From positions 1 through 64,000 of the forward strand of contig JAFUFU010000047.1 in the NCBI GenBank assembly GCA_017469785.1: 64,000 nucleotides of DNA. Reading direction: 5' to 3'. Every line of letters begins with the position of its first letter. The stretch's first letter is position 1. This document shows positions 1-7,937 of the stretch, in pieces. The translations under genes were made by a program, and so were the position numbers. The stretch is from Treponema sp. Lineage in GTDB: Bacteria > Spirochaetota > Spirochaetia > Treponematales > Treponemataceae. The notes under the pieces were generated by a model. The model was not told the origin of the DNA and ran no database searches. It saw only the letters and a program-made list of their open reading frames with translations.

Positions 1-543
1 CATTCCTGAGACAGTTTTTCGTGCGGCGTATTCCCATTCAGATTCCGTGGGAAGCCGGTAGCCGTCCGCCGTAAAATCGCAGCTGCATAAATCAAGGCTT
101 ATTGTGTCCGTGGCGTCCTTTAAGATTTTGCCGTTCAGAGTGTAGCATGGATTGAGACCATGTATTTCTGAAAATGCGTTGCACCAGATTACCGCGTCAT
201 ACCATGAAATCATGGTGACGGGCTGCTCCTTTTCGGATGAGGGCTCAGCACCGCGCTTACCGCGGCTTCCTTCCTGACCTGGATTGATGAATTTGTAGCC
301 CAGGGCCTCGGCGATTTCCCTTGTCTCATACCAAAGTTCATAGGTGGTTTCGTAGCGGTTTATTTCAAAGGGGGTAATCCATCTGGTGGCAGTGTAGGAC
401 TGGCTTCCGTCACCGATTACGTAAACGTCATATTGAGCCGGGGAAACAGGACCTAGCCGTACCAAAGACAAGGCGCTGAACTCCTGTGAGAAGGCAAGAC
501 TTACGAAAAAGGCGCTTAGCGCAAGAAACAGATATTTTTTCAT
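1..543 (-). CDS. SUMF1/FGE-sulfatase-domain secreted protein, 3' part missing
   Basis: The gene runs off the left edge; 181 codons are visible. A signal peptide (MKKYLFLALSAFFVSLAFSQ) is followed by a domain of the formylglycine-generating-enzyme/SUMF1 family. Diagnostic stretches are RWITPFEINRYETTYELWY, PVTMISWYDAVIWCNAFSE and DGYRLPTESEWEYAARK. In treponemes this fold is common in exported proteins of unknown role, and true FGE activity cannot be judged without the missing C-terminal half. The ATG at 541-543 follows a good AGGAG. Reading continues open to base 1. Family assignment is firm; function is unknown. Confidence 0.85.
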   Translation of the reverse strand, partial: MKKYLFLALSAFFVSLAFSQEFSALSLVRLGPVSPAQYDVYVIGDGSQSYTATRWITPFEINRYETTYELWYETREIAEALGYKFINPGQEGSRGKRGAEPSSEKEQPVTMISWYDAVIWCNAFSEIHGLNPCYTLNGKILKDATDTISLDLCSCDFTADGYRLPTESEWEYAARKTVSGM

Positions 544-599
544 GTCAAAACTCCTTCTATACGAGCCTCAGCTTGCGGGGCGTTGCGGGCTCTCCCGCA

Positions 600-650
600 G
601 AGAGGGTAGCGACCAACGGAGTGGGCGCGTAGGGGGAGACTTCCCCCTCC
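600..650 (+). repeat. Dispersed hairpin element, copy 1 (GAGAGGGTAGCG type)
   Basis: It starts with GAGAGGGTAGCG and ends in a G/C hairpin (AGGGGGA-gact-TCCCCCT type). The same opening motif and a similar terminal hairpin recur at 53826-53882. It fills the gap between the SUMF1-family gene and corA. It may also help terminate corA, but no T-run follows the stem on that strand. Confidence 0.45.
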
Positions 651-1651
651 TAATTCTTTTTCTTTCTTTTGTTCTTTTTGATTTTTTTGAGCGTGCGTGC
701 GTTTTTGTTGAAACTCAAAAGCCACCAGCTCAGCATTACGGAAAGAAAACAAATGAGTGTGGCGATGGATACTGGAATATAGCCTGCCATGTTGTCAAAG
801 GGTAGCTTGAAGTTCATGCCGAAAAAGCTCGTGACGAAGGTCGGGGCCATCATGACAAGATTGATTACGGCCAGTTTTTTCATGGCCAGGTTCATGTTAT
901 TTGAGATGACGTTTGCGAAGGCGTCCATGACTCCGGTGGTGATTGAGCTGTAGGTGTCGGCCATTTCCATAGCCTGACGGTTATCGATTTCAACGTCGTC
1001 CAGCCATTCCTGATCGTCTGAGTCCAGTTTGAGGATTCTCGTGCGGCGGATTTTTTCGAGCAAGAGCTGGTTTGCCTTGAGGGATGTCGTGAAGTAAGTG
1101 AGGGACTTTTCAAGGTTCAAAAGCTGGATAAGCTCGGCGTTCTCAATCTGCTCGTGGAGCTCTCCCTGAATGGACGTGACCCTGCGGCTGATTTCCTTGA
1201 GGTAGCGGAGAAACATGATGTCGCTGCGAGCCAGAATCCTGATTAAAAAGGCCGGAAAATCCATGAGGGAAAGGTCCTTGATTCTGTTTGCGCTCATGTC
1301 CTTGAGAACCTCGCAGTCCGTCCAGCAGATTGTGATGATTTTATCGGGAAAAATGACTGCGCCCACCGGTGCCGTGGAATATGTGACTTCGGAATTAGGC
1401 GTGAAGACAGGGAGACGCATGATTGAAAGCACGTAATCATCCCAATTTTCGATTCGGGAAAGCTCGTCCTGGTCCATGACGTCAAGGAGGAGCTCTGCGT
1501 CAAGATTGTACTCGTTTTGCAGGAATAAAATTTCATCGCGGGAGACTTTTCTTGCGTCAATCCAAAGCCGCCTGCTTTCGGGAAACTGAGAAAGTTCATC
1601 TTTGCTGATTTTGACAAACTGGTTGTCTTCTTGAATCCAGTAGTTAATCAT
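650..1651 (-). CDS. corA: CorA-family magnesium/divalent cation transporter
   Basis: Inner-membrane channel for Mg2+ (or Co2+/Ni2+) uptake. The 333-residue protein has the usual layout: a long cytoplasmic alpha/beta and helical funnel domain, then two C-terminal membrane helices. The signature Gly-Met-Asn lies at about residues 278-280 (TSFFGMNFKLPF), at the end of the first helix. The C-terminus is very lysine-rich (KKIKKNKRKKKN), as expected for the cytoplasmic ring. I chose ATG 1651 over the TTG three bases upstream. A TAGAAT -10 box ends six bases before the ATG and there is no Shine-Dalgarno, so the mRNA may be leaderless. It is divergent from flbB. Confidence 0.93.
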   Translation of the reverse strand: MINYWIQEDNQFVKISKDELSQFPESRRLWIDARKVSRDEILFLQNEYNLDAELLLDVMDQDELSRIENWDDYVLSIMRLPVFTPNSEVTYSTAPVGAVIFPDKIITICWTDCEVLKDMSANRIKDLSLMDFPAFLIRILARSDIMFLRYLKEISRRVTSIQGELHEQIENAELIQLLNLEKSLTYFTTSLKANQLLLEKIRRTRILKLDSDDQEWLDDVEIDNRQAMEMADTYSSITTGVMDAFANVISNNMNLAMKKLAVINLVMMAPTFVTSFFGMNFKLPFDNMAGYIPVSIATLICFLSVMLSWWLLSFNKNARTLKKIKKNKRKKKN

Positions 1652-1657
1652 CAATAT

Positions 1658-1690
1658 ATTCTACCATAAATTCAACTTTTATGGTAGAAT
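1658..1690. promoter_or_regulatory. Perfect inverted repeat between corA and flbB carrying two -10 boxes
   Basis: Arms attctaccataaa (1658-1670) and tttatggtagaat (1678-1690) are perfect 13-bp complements around a 7-bp spacer. The outer end of each arm reads TAGAAT outward, giving a -10 box for corA on the minus strand and a possible one toward flbB on the plus strand. This could be a symmetrical divergent promoter or an operator. Confidence 0.6.
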
Positions 1691-1698
1691 GTCGATAA
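1672..1698 (+). promoter_or_regulatory. Weak sigma28-type promoter candidate for flbB
   Basis: TCAA at 1672-1675, 15 bases, then GTCGATAA at 1691-1698. The -10 matches the treponemal sigma28 consensus GCCGATAA at 7 of 8 positions and the -35 matches TAAA at 2 of 4. It overlaps the corA/flbB inverted repeat. Confidence 0.35.
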
Positions 1699-1732
1699 TA
1701 AAAACGATGTTCTTTTTTATGAGGGGATAAGA

Positions 1733-2365
1733 ATGGCTCGTGGAAACGGTGGAATCGGAAAAACAATTTTTCTTCTTATTTTAATCATTATTCTTGTTTT
1801 GGGCGGACTTTTGTGGTTTGACTATCTGGGAGTAATTCATGCGAAAAAGATGTTCGCTCCTGCTTATAAACTTGTGGGGCTTGCTCCCCAAACTTCTGTG
1901 ACGGCGACGACTTCCAAGCCGCTTACCGCGGATTTGGACGAAGATCGTCTTGCCAAGCGGATTGAGGCCCTTGATATCCGCAAGCAGGAACTGGACAAAC
2001 GTGAAAGCGACATCGTGAAAATCGAGGAGCAGAACGAAGCGATTGCAAAAGAACTTGAGGACCGAAAAAAGTCTCAGGATGAGCGCGAGAAGACCTTCAA
2101 TAATCAGGTCAAAAAATACGATGACAGAAACACTAATATAGAAACAATTGCGTCTTATTTGAACAGTATGCCGCCGAAAACTGCGGTTGAAGAGCTTCTT
2201 TCTCATGACGATCAGGATATCATCGATATTCTCCGAAAGGCCGATGAAATGGCTGCCGCGAACAAGCAGACTTCTCTTTCATCAGTTTGGCTCATGAACA
2301 TGCCGGCTGAACGTGCCGCGACAATCCAGCGTAAGATGGCCAACAAGCCTGAGAGTCTTGATTAA
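1733..2365 (+). CDS. flbB: Periplasmic flagellar collar protein FlbB
   Basis: The 210-residue protein has a short cytoplasmic N-terminus, one membrane helix (about residues 10-30), a long charged coiled coil (about 65-130) and a small C-terminal helical domain of the MotE/MgtE-N type. This matches spirochaetal FlbB, a base component of the collar that positions stator complexes on the periplasmic flagellar motor. It stands directly before fliK, flgD and flgE. In Borrelia flbB also precedes the fliK homologue, so context supports the name. A GAGGGG lies before the ATG. Assignment rests on architecture plus context. Confidence 0.8.
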   Translation: MARGNGGIGKTIFLLILIIILVLGGLLWFDYLGVIHAKKMFAPAYKLVGLAPQTSVTATTSKPLTADLDEDRLAKRIEALDIRKQELDKRESDIVKIEEQNEAIAKELEDRKKSQDEREKTFNNQVKKYDDRNTNIETIASYLNSMPPKTAVEELLSHDDQDIIDILRKADEMAAANKQTSLSSVWLMNMPAERAATIQRKMANKPESLD

Positions 2366-2400
2366 AAATCTGATTAAAAATCTATAGTCAAAAAAATCCC

Positions 2401-2427
2401 TTAACCTTCTTGAAAATAATCCGATGA
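2401..2427 (+). promoter_or_regulatory. Sigma28-type promoter upstream of fliK
   Basis: TTAA (2401-2404), exactly 15 bases, then TCCGATGA (2420-2427). Spacing equals that of the better match upstream of flgD. A sigma28-like promoter before tap1 (fliK) has been described for T. phagedenis and T. pallidum. Confidence 0.55.
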
Positions 2428-2506
2428 TAGAAGGGTAGGCATGGAAATTATTGTGACGAAGTGGGAGCGGGCATAATTTCTTGTTTTACAGAATGGGGGT
2501 TGTGAC

Positions 2507-3985
2507 ATGAATATTCTTTCTGTAACTCAATTACAGACACAAACAGCTCGTGCGGATTTAAGCCAGATTCTTCCGTCTGAACGCGACACAAAAATCGATT
2601 CTGACAAGCCTTCTTTTGCCAGAGCCCTGGAAGATGCCCAGAAAACGAAATCCAATGAAACTGAATCTGAAAAGACAGAGAAAGGAGTTTCGGCAGATGA
2701 GCGGAAAGTCGCAGAAAATGATGCTCGTCCTGAATCTGATGAAGGTAAAAAAATCTGCGGAAATGAGCGCAAGTCAAATGATGCCAAATCAGAAAAAATC
2801 GCAAGAAATGTAGATGAAGGGGCAGAGATTGAACAAAATCCTGCTGCAGTCCTTTCTTCTGCCGACGAGATTGCGGCGAGAATCCAGAATTTCAACAATA
2901 TTGTGCAGAATGCCGTCTCTATAGAAGAAAATGATTCGATTGACGGCGAAAAGCTTGAGCTGGCCAGCGATGACTTTGCAATCAGCGAAAAAAATCTCTC
3001 ATGGCTCGTTTCATCTGCCGGTTCGGAAACAAACGATGAGATTTCGGAAGAAGATTTCACAAAGATGATTGACGCTGCTGTGGAATTTATTCCCGGCTTC
3101 GAGAGCGAGGAAGAAAAACTTGAGTCGGCGCAGAATCTTGCCGCGAATGATCCGAAATTCTTCCTTGAAACAGTTGAAATTAATCCTTCTCAACTTGCGG
3201 AAATGCAAAGGGGGGCGCAAAAAAGCGACTTACCTTTAGACTCAGACAAAAAAATCTCTTCCGCAAAAAATGTTGGTGAAAAAAAGAAGGATTCCAAACT
3301 TTCTGTATACGATTTAAGGACACTGCGTATCTCTGACGCTGATACGGCAAAAGTTGATTCGGCAAAAATCGTCCAGAAAGCGGCAGAGAAAAAAGAAATC
3401 ACTCTCTCAATGCAGCAGCAGAACGAAAACAACGTGCAGATGACTATGGAACTTGCCGCAAAAGCCCAGGAGAATATCACTTCTTCCTCTGCACAGGCGG
3501 CGGGGGCTCAAGGCTCTGATTTCCAGGCTATGCTTTCAAATGCCGTCCAGGAAAATGCGCCTGATTTCGTAAAAGCCGGAAATATCGTCCTTAAAGACAA
3601 TAATCAAGGCTCAATAAACCTTATTCTCCGCCCAGAAGGTTTGGGAAACGTAAAAATCTCCCTCAATCTTGACGACAAGAATCTTTCCGCTCAGATTACC
3701 GTTCAGACAAAGGAAGCCATGGACGCTTTCAGGGAGAGCATTCCCTCGCTGAAACAGGCTTTCACAGAGAGCGGGTTTGAGACCGGCAGCTTTGACCTGA
3801 ATTTCTCAGACAATCAGAATCAGCAGGGCTTTGCCCAGTCTGGCGAGCAGAGGCAGAACCAGCAGAATCCTGGAATTCTCGCTCATAAGAGTTACGGCGA
3901 ATTCGTCACGGCAGACGCTCTTGCCTCTGGAGAGATGGCGGAATCTTCTTCAGTAGGAAGCTACGCTATAAATATCGTGGCCTAG
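2507..3985 (+). CDS. fliK: Flagellar hook-length control protein FliK (Tap1)
   Basis: Secreted ruler/substrate-switch protein that sets hook length before the export gate moves to filament subunits. The first ~300 residues are low-complexity, rich in Lys, Glu, Ser and Ala. The conserved Flg_hook domain is at about residues 355-440, recognisable from INLILRPEGLGNVKISLNL and the following AQITVQTKEAMDAF segment. The length (492) is normal for spirochaete FliK. It lies 140 bases after flbB with its own sigma28-like promoter. The ATG follows GGGGGT. The N-terminal part is too divergent to identify alone; the call depends on the C-terminal domain and neighbours. Confidence 0.88.
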   Translation: MNILSVTQLQTQTARADLSQILPSERDTKIDSDKPSFARALEDAQKTKSNETESEKTEKGVSADERKVAENDARPESDEGKKICGNERKSNDAKSEKIARNVDEGAEIEQNPAAVLSSADEIAARIQNFNNIVQNAVSIEENDSIDGEKLELASDDFAISEKNLSWLVSSAGSETNDEISEEDFTKMIDAAVEFIPGFESEEEKLESAQNLAANDPKFFLETVEINPSQLAEMQRGAQKSDLPLDSDKKISSAKNVGEKKKDSKLSVYDLRTLRISDADTAKVDSAKIVQKAAEKKEITLSMQQQNENNVQMTMELAAKAQENITSSSAQAAGAQGSDFQAMLSNAVQENAPDFVKAGNIVLKDNNQGSINLILRPEGLGNVKISLNLDDKNLSAQITVQTKEAMDAFRESIPSLKQAFTESGFETGSFDLNFSDNQNQQGFAQSGEQRQNQQNPGILAHKSYGEFVTADALASGEMAESSSVGSYAINIVA

Positions 3986-4031
3986 CTTTTAATAGCTTGT
4001 TTTTTGTTAAAGTTCGGACATCCTGTCCTGA

Positions 4032-4054
4032 CGAGTTTTTCTTTGAAAAACTCG
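4032..4054. repeat. Perfect hairpin between fliK and flgD
   Basis: cgagtttttc and gaaaaactcg, 10-bp arms around three bases. It could end fliK transcripts, though no T-run follows. Similar A/T hairpins stand upstream of the sigma28-type promoters at 27508-27529 and 53729-53751. Confidence 0.5.
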
Positions 4055-4110
4055 CGGTCAACTTACGTCGCGCCGCCTCCTTGCGGCACATAAGCTGAAA
4101 AATTTTAGAC

Positions 4111-4137
4111 TAAAGTAGCGGTTTACGATGCCGATAT
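4111..4137 (+). promoter_or_regulatory. Sigma28-type promoter for flgD-flgE
   Basis: TAAA (4111-4114), 15 bases, GCCGATAT (4130-4137). This is the best match in the window to TAAA-N15-GCCGATAA. The predicted start is near 4144, at the first base of a perfect hairpin. Confidence 0.8.
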
Positions 4138-4143
4138 TTGAAG

Positions 4144-4162
4144 TGTAGCGAATGACGCTACA
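4144..4162 (+). promoter_or_regulatory. 5'-terminal mRNA hairpin of flgD leader
   Basis: tgtagcg-aatga-cgctaca, a perfect 7-bp stem. It begins where the sigma28 transcript should start and ends just before the GTGGGG ribosome-binding site of flgD. 5'-terminal stems of this kind often protect mRNA. Confidence 0.5.
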
Positions 4163-4176
4163 TGTGGGGTAAAAAC

Positions 4177-4644
4177 ATGGAAATGACAGCAGCTAACATC
4201 AACACAACGATGAGCGCGCAGGAAAAGTTCACGGTGGACAATGTAGTCAACGGCTACAACAAGAAACTTGACTACGAGCTTCGAGAGGGAAGAATCGCAA
4301 GCCACGAGCTTGGAAAAGACGACTTTTTGAAGCTTCTGATGGCGCAGATGACGAATCAGGATCCGACAAGTCCGATGGAAAACACTGAATTCATCGCCCA
4401 GATGGCACAGTTCTCTTCTCTTGAGCAGATGACGAATATGAGCCAGAACTTCGACAAGATGGCGGCAATGATGAATTCCAGCGAGGCTCAGAGTATGCTC
4501 GGCCGCACAGTTCAGATTGACCTTGGCGCGGAACAGACAACAACCGGTGTGGTTGAGGCTGCCACAAGAGGAAACACCCCACAAATTCAAGTGAACGGTA
4601 TGTTCTACGATATGAATAAAATCAAGGCTGTATACGGCTTCTAA
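4177..4644 (+). CDS. flgD: Flagellar hook assembly (capping) protein FlgD
   Basis: Scaffold that caps the growing hook and is needed for FlgE polymerisation in the periplasm. The conserved FlgD core is clear: [20 protein letters not shown], then [19 protein letters not shown], followed by a short FlgD tudor-like segment ([12 protein letters not shown]). With the ATG at 4177 the protein has 155 residues, short like other spirochaete FlgDs. An upstream in-frame ATG at 4162 would add five residues but lies inside the leader hairpin; GTGGGG sits correctly for 4177. flgE follows after 20 bases. Confidence 0.9.
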   Translation: MEMTAANINTTMSAQEKFTVDNVVNGYNKKLDYELREGRIASHELGKDDFLKLLMAQMTNQDPTSPMENTEFIAQMAQFSSLEQMTNMSQNFDKMAAMMNSSEAQSMLGRTVQIDLGAEQTTTGVVEAATRGNTPQIQVNGMFYDMNKIKAVYGF

Positions 4645-4664
4645 TAAAAAAAGAGGGTAGCGAT

Positions 4665-6056
4665 ATGATGAGATCACTTTATTCTGGCGTTTCTGGCTTG
4701 CAGAATCATCAGACACGAATGGATGTAATCGGCAACAACATTGCCAACGTAAACACAACAGGTTTCAAACGGGGCCGTGTTAATTTTCAGGACATGATCA
4801 GCCAGCAGCTTGCAGGCGCTTCAAAACCGACTGAGGAAAAAGGCGGCGTTAACCCGAAAGAAGTCGGCCTCGGCATGACAGTCGCCGCAATCGACACTGT
4901 TTTCACACAGGGAAACTTGCAGTCAACAGGCATCTCAACTGATGTTGCGATTCAGGGTAACGGTTTCTTCATCGAGAAAAACGGCGAGAAATCATATTAC
5001 ACTCGTGCGGGTGCTTTCTCTCTTGACCAGAACGGAACTCTCGTAAATCCGGCAAACGGAATGCGAGTTCAGGGTTGGATGGCCCGGGAATTGAATGGAG
5101 AAATGGTAGTTCAGACTGCCGCTACCCCTACAGACTTGGTAATTCCTGTTGGTTCAAAAGATCCTGCAAAAGCAACACAGAACATCAACTTTGCTTGTAA
5201 CTTGAACAAAAATACGCCGGAAATCCCTGAGAACCCCACTGAGGCAGATGTGGCAAAGGGAACCTGGAACACTGAATTCAAAATCTATGATTCATTCGGT
5301 AACGAGCATCTTTTGAACGTAAACTTCACCCGCGTTCGGGGAAACCCAAATCAGTGGACGGCTACAGTTCAGATTGACCCGGACAATGCTGACTTCACAC
5401 AGACACGAGTCGGCTTGGGAACAACTGACGGAGTTGAGAACACCTTCACTGTCTCTTTCGACAACAACGGAACTCTTGCCGCAGTCACTGACTCAGCAGG
5501 AAACAACTCAAATCCTGACGGAGAAATCATCCTTCAGGCTTCATACACTGTCCCGGATTCAAACCCAGACGCTGACGGAAACCCATACCGACAGACAATG
5601 AACATCAACTTGGGCACAATCGGAAGCATGATTAACACCGTAACCCAGAGTGCTTCAGCAAGCTCAACAAAGGCTTTCTATCAGGACGGCTACACATTGG
5701 GCTACCTTGAGAACTTCAAGATTGACTCAACAGGTTCAATCACTGGCGTTTACTCAAACGGCACTAACCGCACAATCGGTCAGCTGGCAATGGCAACATT
5801 CGCCAACCAGAACGGTCTTGAAAAAGCCGGAGACAACACTTATGTCAAGAGCAACAACTCTGGCGAGGCAAAAATCAATGCGGCCGGAATCGCAGGCGGC
5901 GGTACCTTCCTGGCAGGCGCATTGGAAATGTCAAACGTTGACCTTACCGAGCAGTTTACGGACATGATTGTCACCCAGCGCGGCTTCCAGTCAAACGCAA
6001 AAACAATCCAGACAGCAGACACCTTGCTTGAGACTGTCTTGAGCTTGAAACGATAG
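4665..6056 (+). CDS. flgE: Flagellar hook protein FlgE
   Basis: Structural subunit of the universal joint between the motor rod and the periplasmic filament. The N-terminal rod-hook motif ([35 protein letters not shown]) and the C-terminal helical motif ([20 protein letters not shown]) are intact in 463 residues. Spirochaete hooks are cross-linked by lysinoalanine. The residues known from T. denticola, Lys165 and Cys178, are both present at the same numbers here (GSK at 163-165, FAC at 176-178, followed by Asn179). It is translated from an AGAGGGTAG-type site. The gene is not followed by flbD, motA or motB, as it is in T. pallidum. Confidence 0.96.
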   Translation: MMRSLYSGVSGLQNHQTRMDVIGNNIANVNTTGFKRGRVNFQDMISQQLAGASKPTEEKGGVNPKEVGLGMTVAAIDTVFTQGNLQSTGISTDVAIQGNGFFIEKNGEKSYYTRAGAFSLDQNGTLVNPANGMRVQGWMARELNGEMVVQTAATPTDLVIPVGSKDPAKATQNINFACNLNKNTPEIPENPTEADVAKGTWNTEFKIYDSFGNEHLLNVNFTRVRGNPNQWTATVQIDPDNADFTQTRVGLGTTDGVENTFTVSFDNNGTLAAVTDSAGNNSNPDGEIILQASYTVPDSNPDADGNPYRQTMNINLGTIGSMINTVTQSASASSTKAFYQDGYTLGYLENFKIDSTGSITGVYSNGTNRTIGQLAMATFANQNGLEKAGDNTYVKSNNSGEAKINAAGIAGGGTFLAGALEMSNVDLTEQFTDMIVTQRGFQSNAKTIQTADTLLETVLSLKR

Positions 6057-6081
6057 GTTAATTAGAAATTAGCAGTTTTTG

Positions 6082-6170
6082 TTCCTCACAGAGCTGAGGA
6101 GAACACAGAGAGATTTTTAATGAAAATTATTTCATCCTCTGTGAACTCTGTGCCCTCTGTGAGGAATTTT
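6082..6170. repeat. CTCTGTG palindromic repeat, copy A
   Basis: The left arm starts ttcctcacagagct and the right arm ends ccctctgtgaggaattt, so the ends are complementary. It lies in the 274-bp gap between flgE and the flotillin gene. The rest of that gap is a G/C-rich hairpin stretch (6180-6265, including taccgcaagcggta) with no gene. Confidence 0.8.
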
Positions 6171-6330
6171 TTTTATATGGCGGTCCCCTTCGGGTCGCTA
6201 TGTCCGCCCTTCGCTAACGCTCATTACCGCAAGCGGTAACTTCGGGGCTACCAGCGCTACCGCATTTTTTTCTTTTATTTCTCCTGTGTTTTTACTATAA
6301 TAATTTCATATTCTAAAAGGAGATTTTAAA

Positions 6331-7929
6331 ATGGATTTTATGGATTCTGAATTCTTTTACTATGCCGCGGCAGTTCTTGCCGCTTTCATCCTGATTCTGT
6401 TTTTCGTGGGGTATACAAAGGCTCCGCCTGATGTCGCAAAAATTATTTCCGGTGTACGGAAGCTTCCCCGTGTTCTGGCAGGTCGTGCCGGATGGCGCAT
6501 TCCTTTCCTTGAGCGTGTTGATGAAATCTATCTCGGGCAGATTTCTGTTGACATCAAAACTGACACATTTATTCCGACTCAGGATTTTATCAACGTAAAG
6601 GTCGATGCAATTGCAAAAGTACGCGTAAAAAGCGATCCTGACGGAATCCAGCTTGCCGCAAAAAACTTTTTGAACAAAACGCCTGATTTGATTGCGGATG
6701 AGCTGAAAGACAGCCTTCAGGGAAATATGCGTGAGATTATCGGAACTTTGGATTTGAAGACAATCAACACTGATCGAGACAAATTCTCAGATCAGGTCAT
6801 GGTAAAGGCGGCCCGTGACATGGAGGCACTCGGAATCGAAATCCTTTCATGCAATATCCAGAATGTAGTTGACGAGCATGGCTTAATCAATGATATGGGT
6901 ATGGACAATACCTCGATGATTAAGAAAAACGCCGCAATTGCAAAGGCTACTGCCGAAAAGGAAATCGCAATCGCACAGGCCGAGGCTGACAAGGCAGCAA
7001 ATGAAGCCCGGGTTGCGGCTGATGCCGAAATTGCCGAAAAGCAGAACGAACTCGCAATAAAAAAAGCTAATCTCAAAAAGGAATCAGACACAGCAAATGC
7101 CATCGCTGATGCCGCTTATGAAATACAGAAGCAGGAACAGGAAAAAACAATCCAGACCGCAACTGTAAATGCTCAGATTGCAAAGGCAGAGCGTGAGGCT
7201 GACCTTAAGAGCAAGGAAGTATCAATCCGTGAGCAGGAACTTCAGGCGACAATGAACAAAGTTGCCGATGCAGAAAAATACAAGGCCGAAAAGAATGCAG
7301 AGGCAGAACTTATCAAACGCCAGAAAAACGCAGAGGCCGACAAATACGAGCAGGAACAGAAGGCCGCTGCCCAGATGAAGCTTGCTGATGCCCAAAAATA
7401 TTCGGCTGAACAGGAAGCCGCCGCTGTCAAAGCAAAAGCAGAGGCAGAGGCAGCCGGAATAGCAGCAAAACTCAAGGCTGAGGCAGAAGGTATCGCCGCT
7501 AAAGGTAAGGCCGAGGCTGAGGCAATAAAGGCAAAAGGTGAGGCTGAGGCTCTCGCAATGGATAAAAAAGCGGAGGCCTACAAAAAGTACAACGGAGCCG
7601 CTATGGCCGAGATGATGATTAAAATCATGCCTCAGATGGCCGCAGAAATCGCAAAACCGCTCGGGCAGATTGATAAAATTAATATTTATGGCACGACAGG
7701 TGAGGGTGGCAACGGAGTCTCTCAGGTCTCAAGCTCAATGCCAGTGATTATGAAACAGGTTTTTGATACCATGAGCGAGGCGACTGGAGTTGATTTTACC
7801 GAAATTATGAAAGCAAATACTTATGACGCCAAGGTCACAAAAAACATCAATTTGAATGGTTCCGAAGTCGAATTAAAAGCCGGAAAATCCAAAAAATCGG
7901 CAGAAAATAAATCGGCAGAGGAAGTTTAA
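6331..7929 (+). CDS. Flotillin-like SPFH-domain membrane protein
   Basis: Membrane scaffold of the flotillin/YqiK type. A membrane helix near the N-terminus (about residues 9-27) is followed by an SPFH domain (about 30-200). Next comes a very long Ala/Glu/Lys coiled coil (about 200-420, rich in EAEA and KAEAEA repeats) and a C-terminal flotillin oligomerisation region (about 430-500). Flotillins organise membrane microdomains; the specific role here is not known. AAGGAG precedes the ATG. It stands where flbD-motA-motB follow flgE in T. pallidum. The radical SAM gene starts eight bases downstream, suggesting co-transcription. Confidence 0.9.
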   Translation: MDFMDSEFFYYAAAVLAAFILILFFVGYTKAPPDVAKIISGVRKLPRVLAGRAGWRIPFLERVDEIYLGQISVDIKTDTFIPTQDFINVKVDAIAKVRVKSDPDGIQLAAKNFLNKTPDLIADELKDSLQGNMREIIGTLDLKTINTDRDKFSDQVMVKAARDMEALGIEILSCNIQNVVDEHGLINDMGMDNTSMIKKNAAIAKATAEKEIAIAQAEADKAANEARVAADAEIAEKQNELAIKKANLKKESDTANAIADAAYEIQKQEQEKTIQTATVNAQIAKAEREADLKSKEVSIREQELQATMNKVADAEKYKAEKNAEAELIKRQKNAEADKYEQEQKAAAQMKLADAQKYSAEQEAAAVKAKAEAEAAGIAAKLKAEAEGIAAKGKAEAEAIKAKGEAEALAMDKKAEAYKKYNGAAMAEMMIKIMPQMAAEIAKPLGQIDKINIYGTTGEGGNGVSQVSSSMPVIMKQVFDTMSEATGVDFTEIMKANTYDAKVTKNINLNGSEVELKAGKSKKSAENKSAEEV

Positions 7930-7937
7930 GAGTCCTT

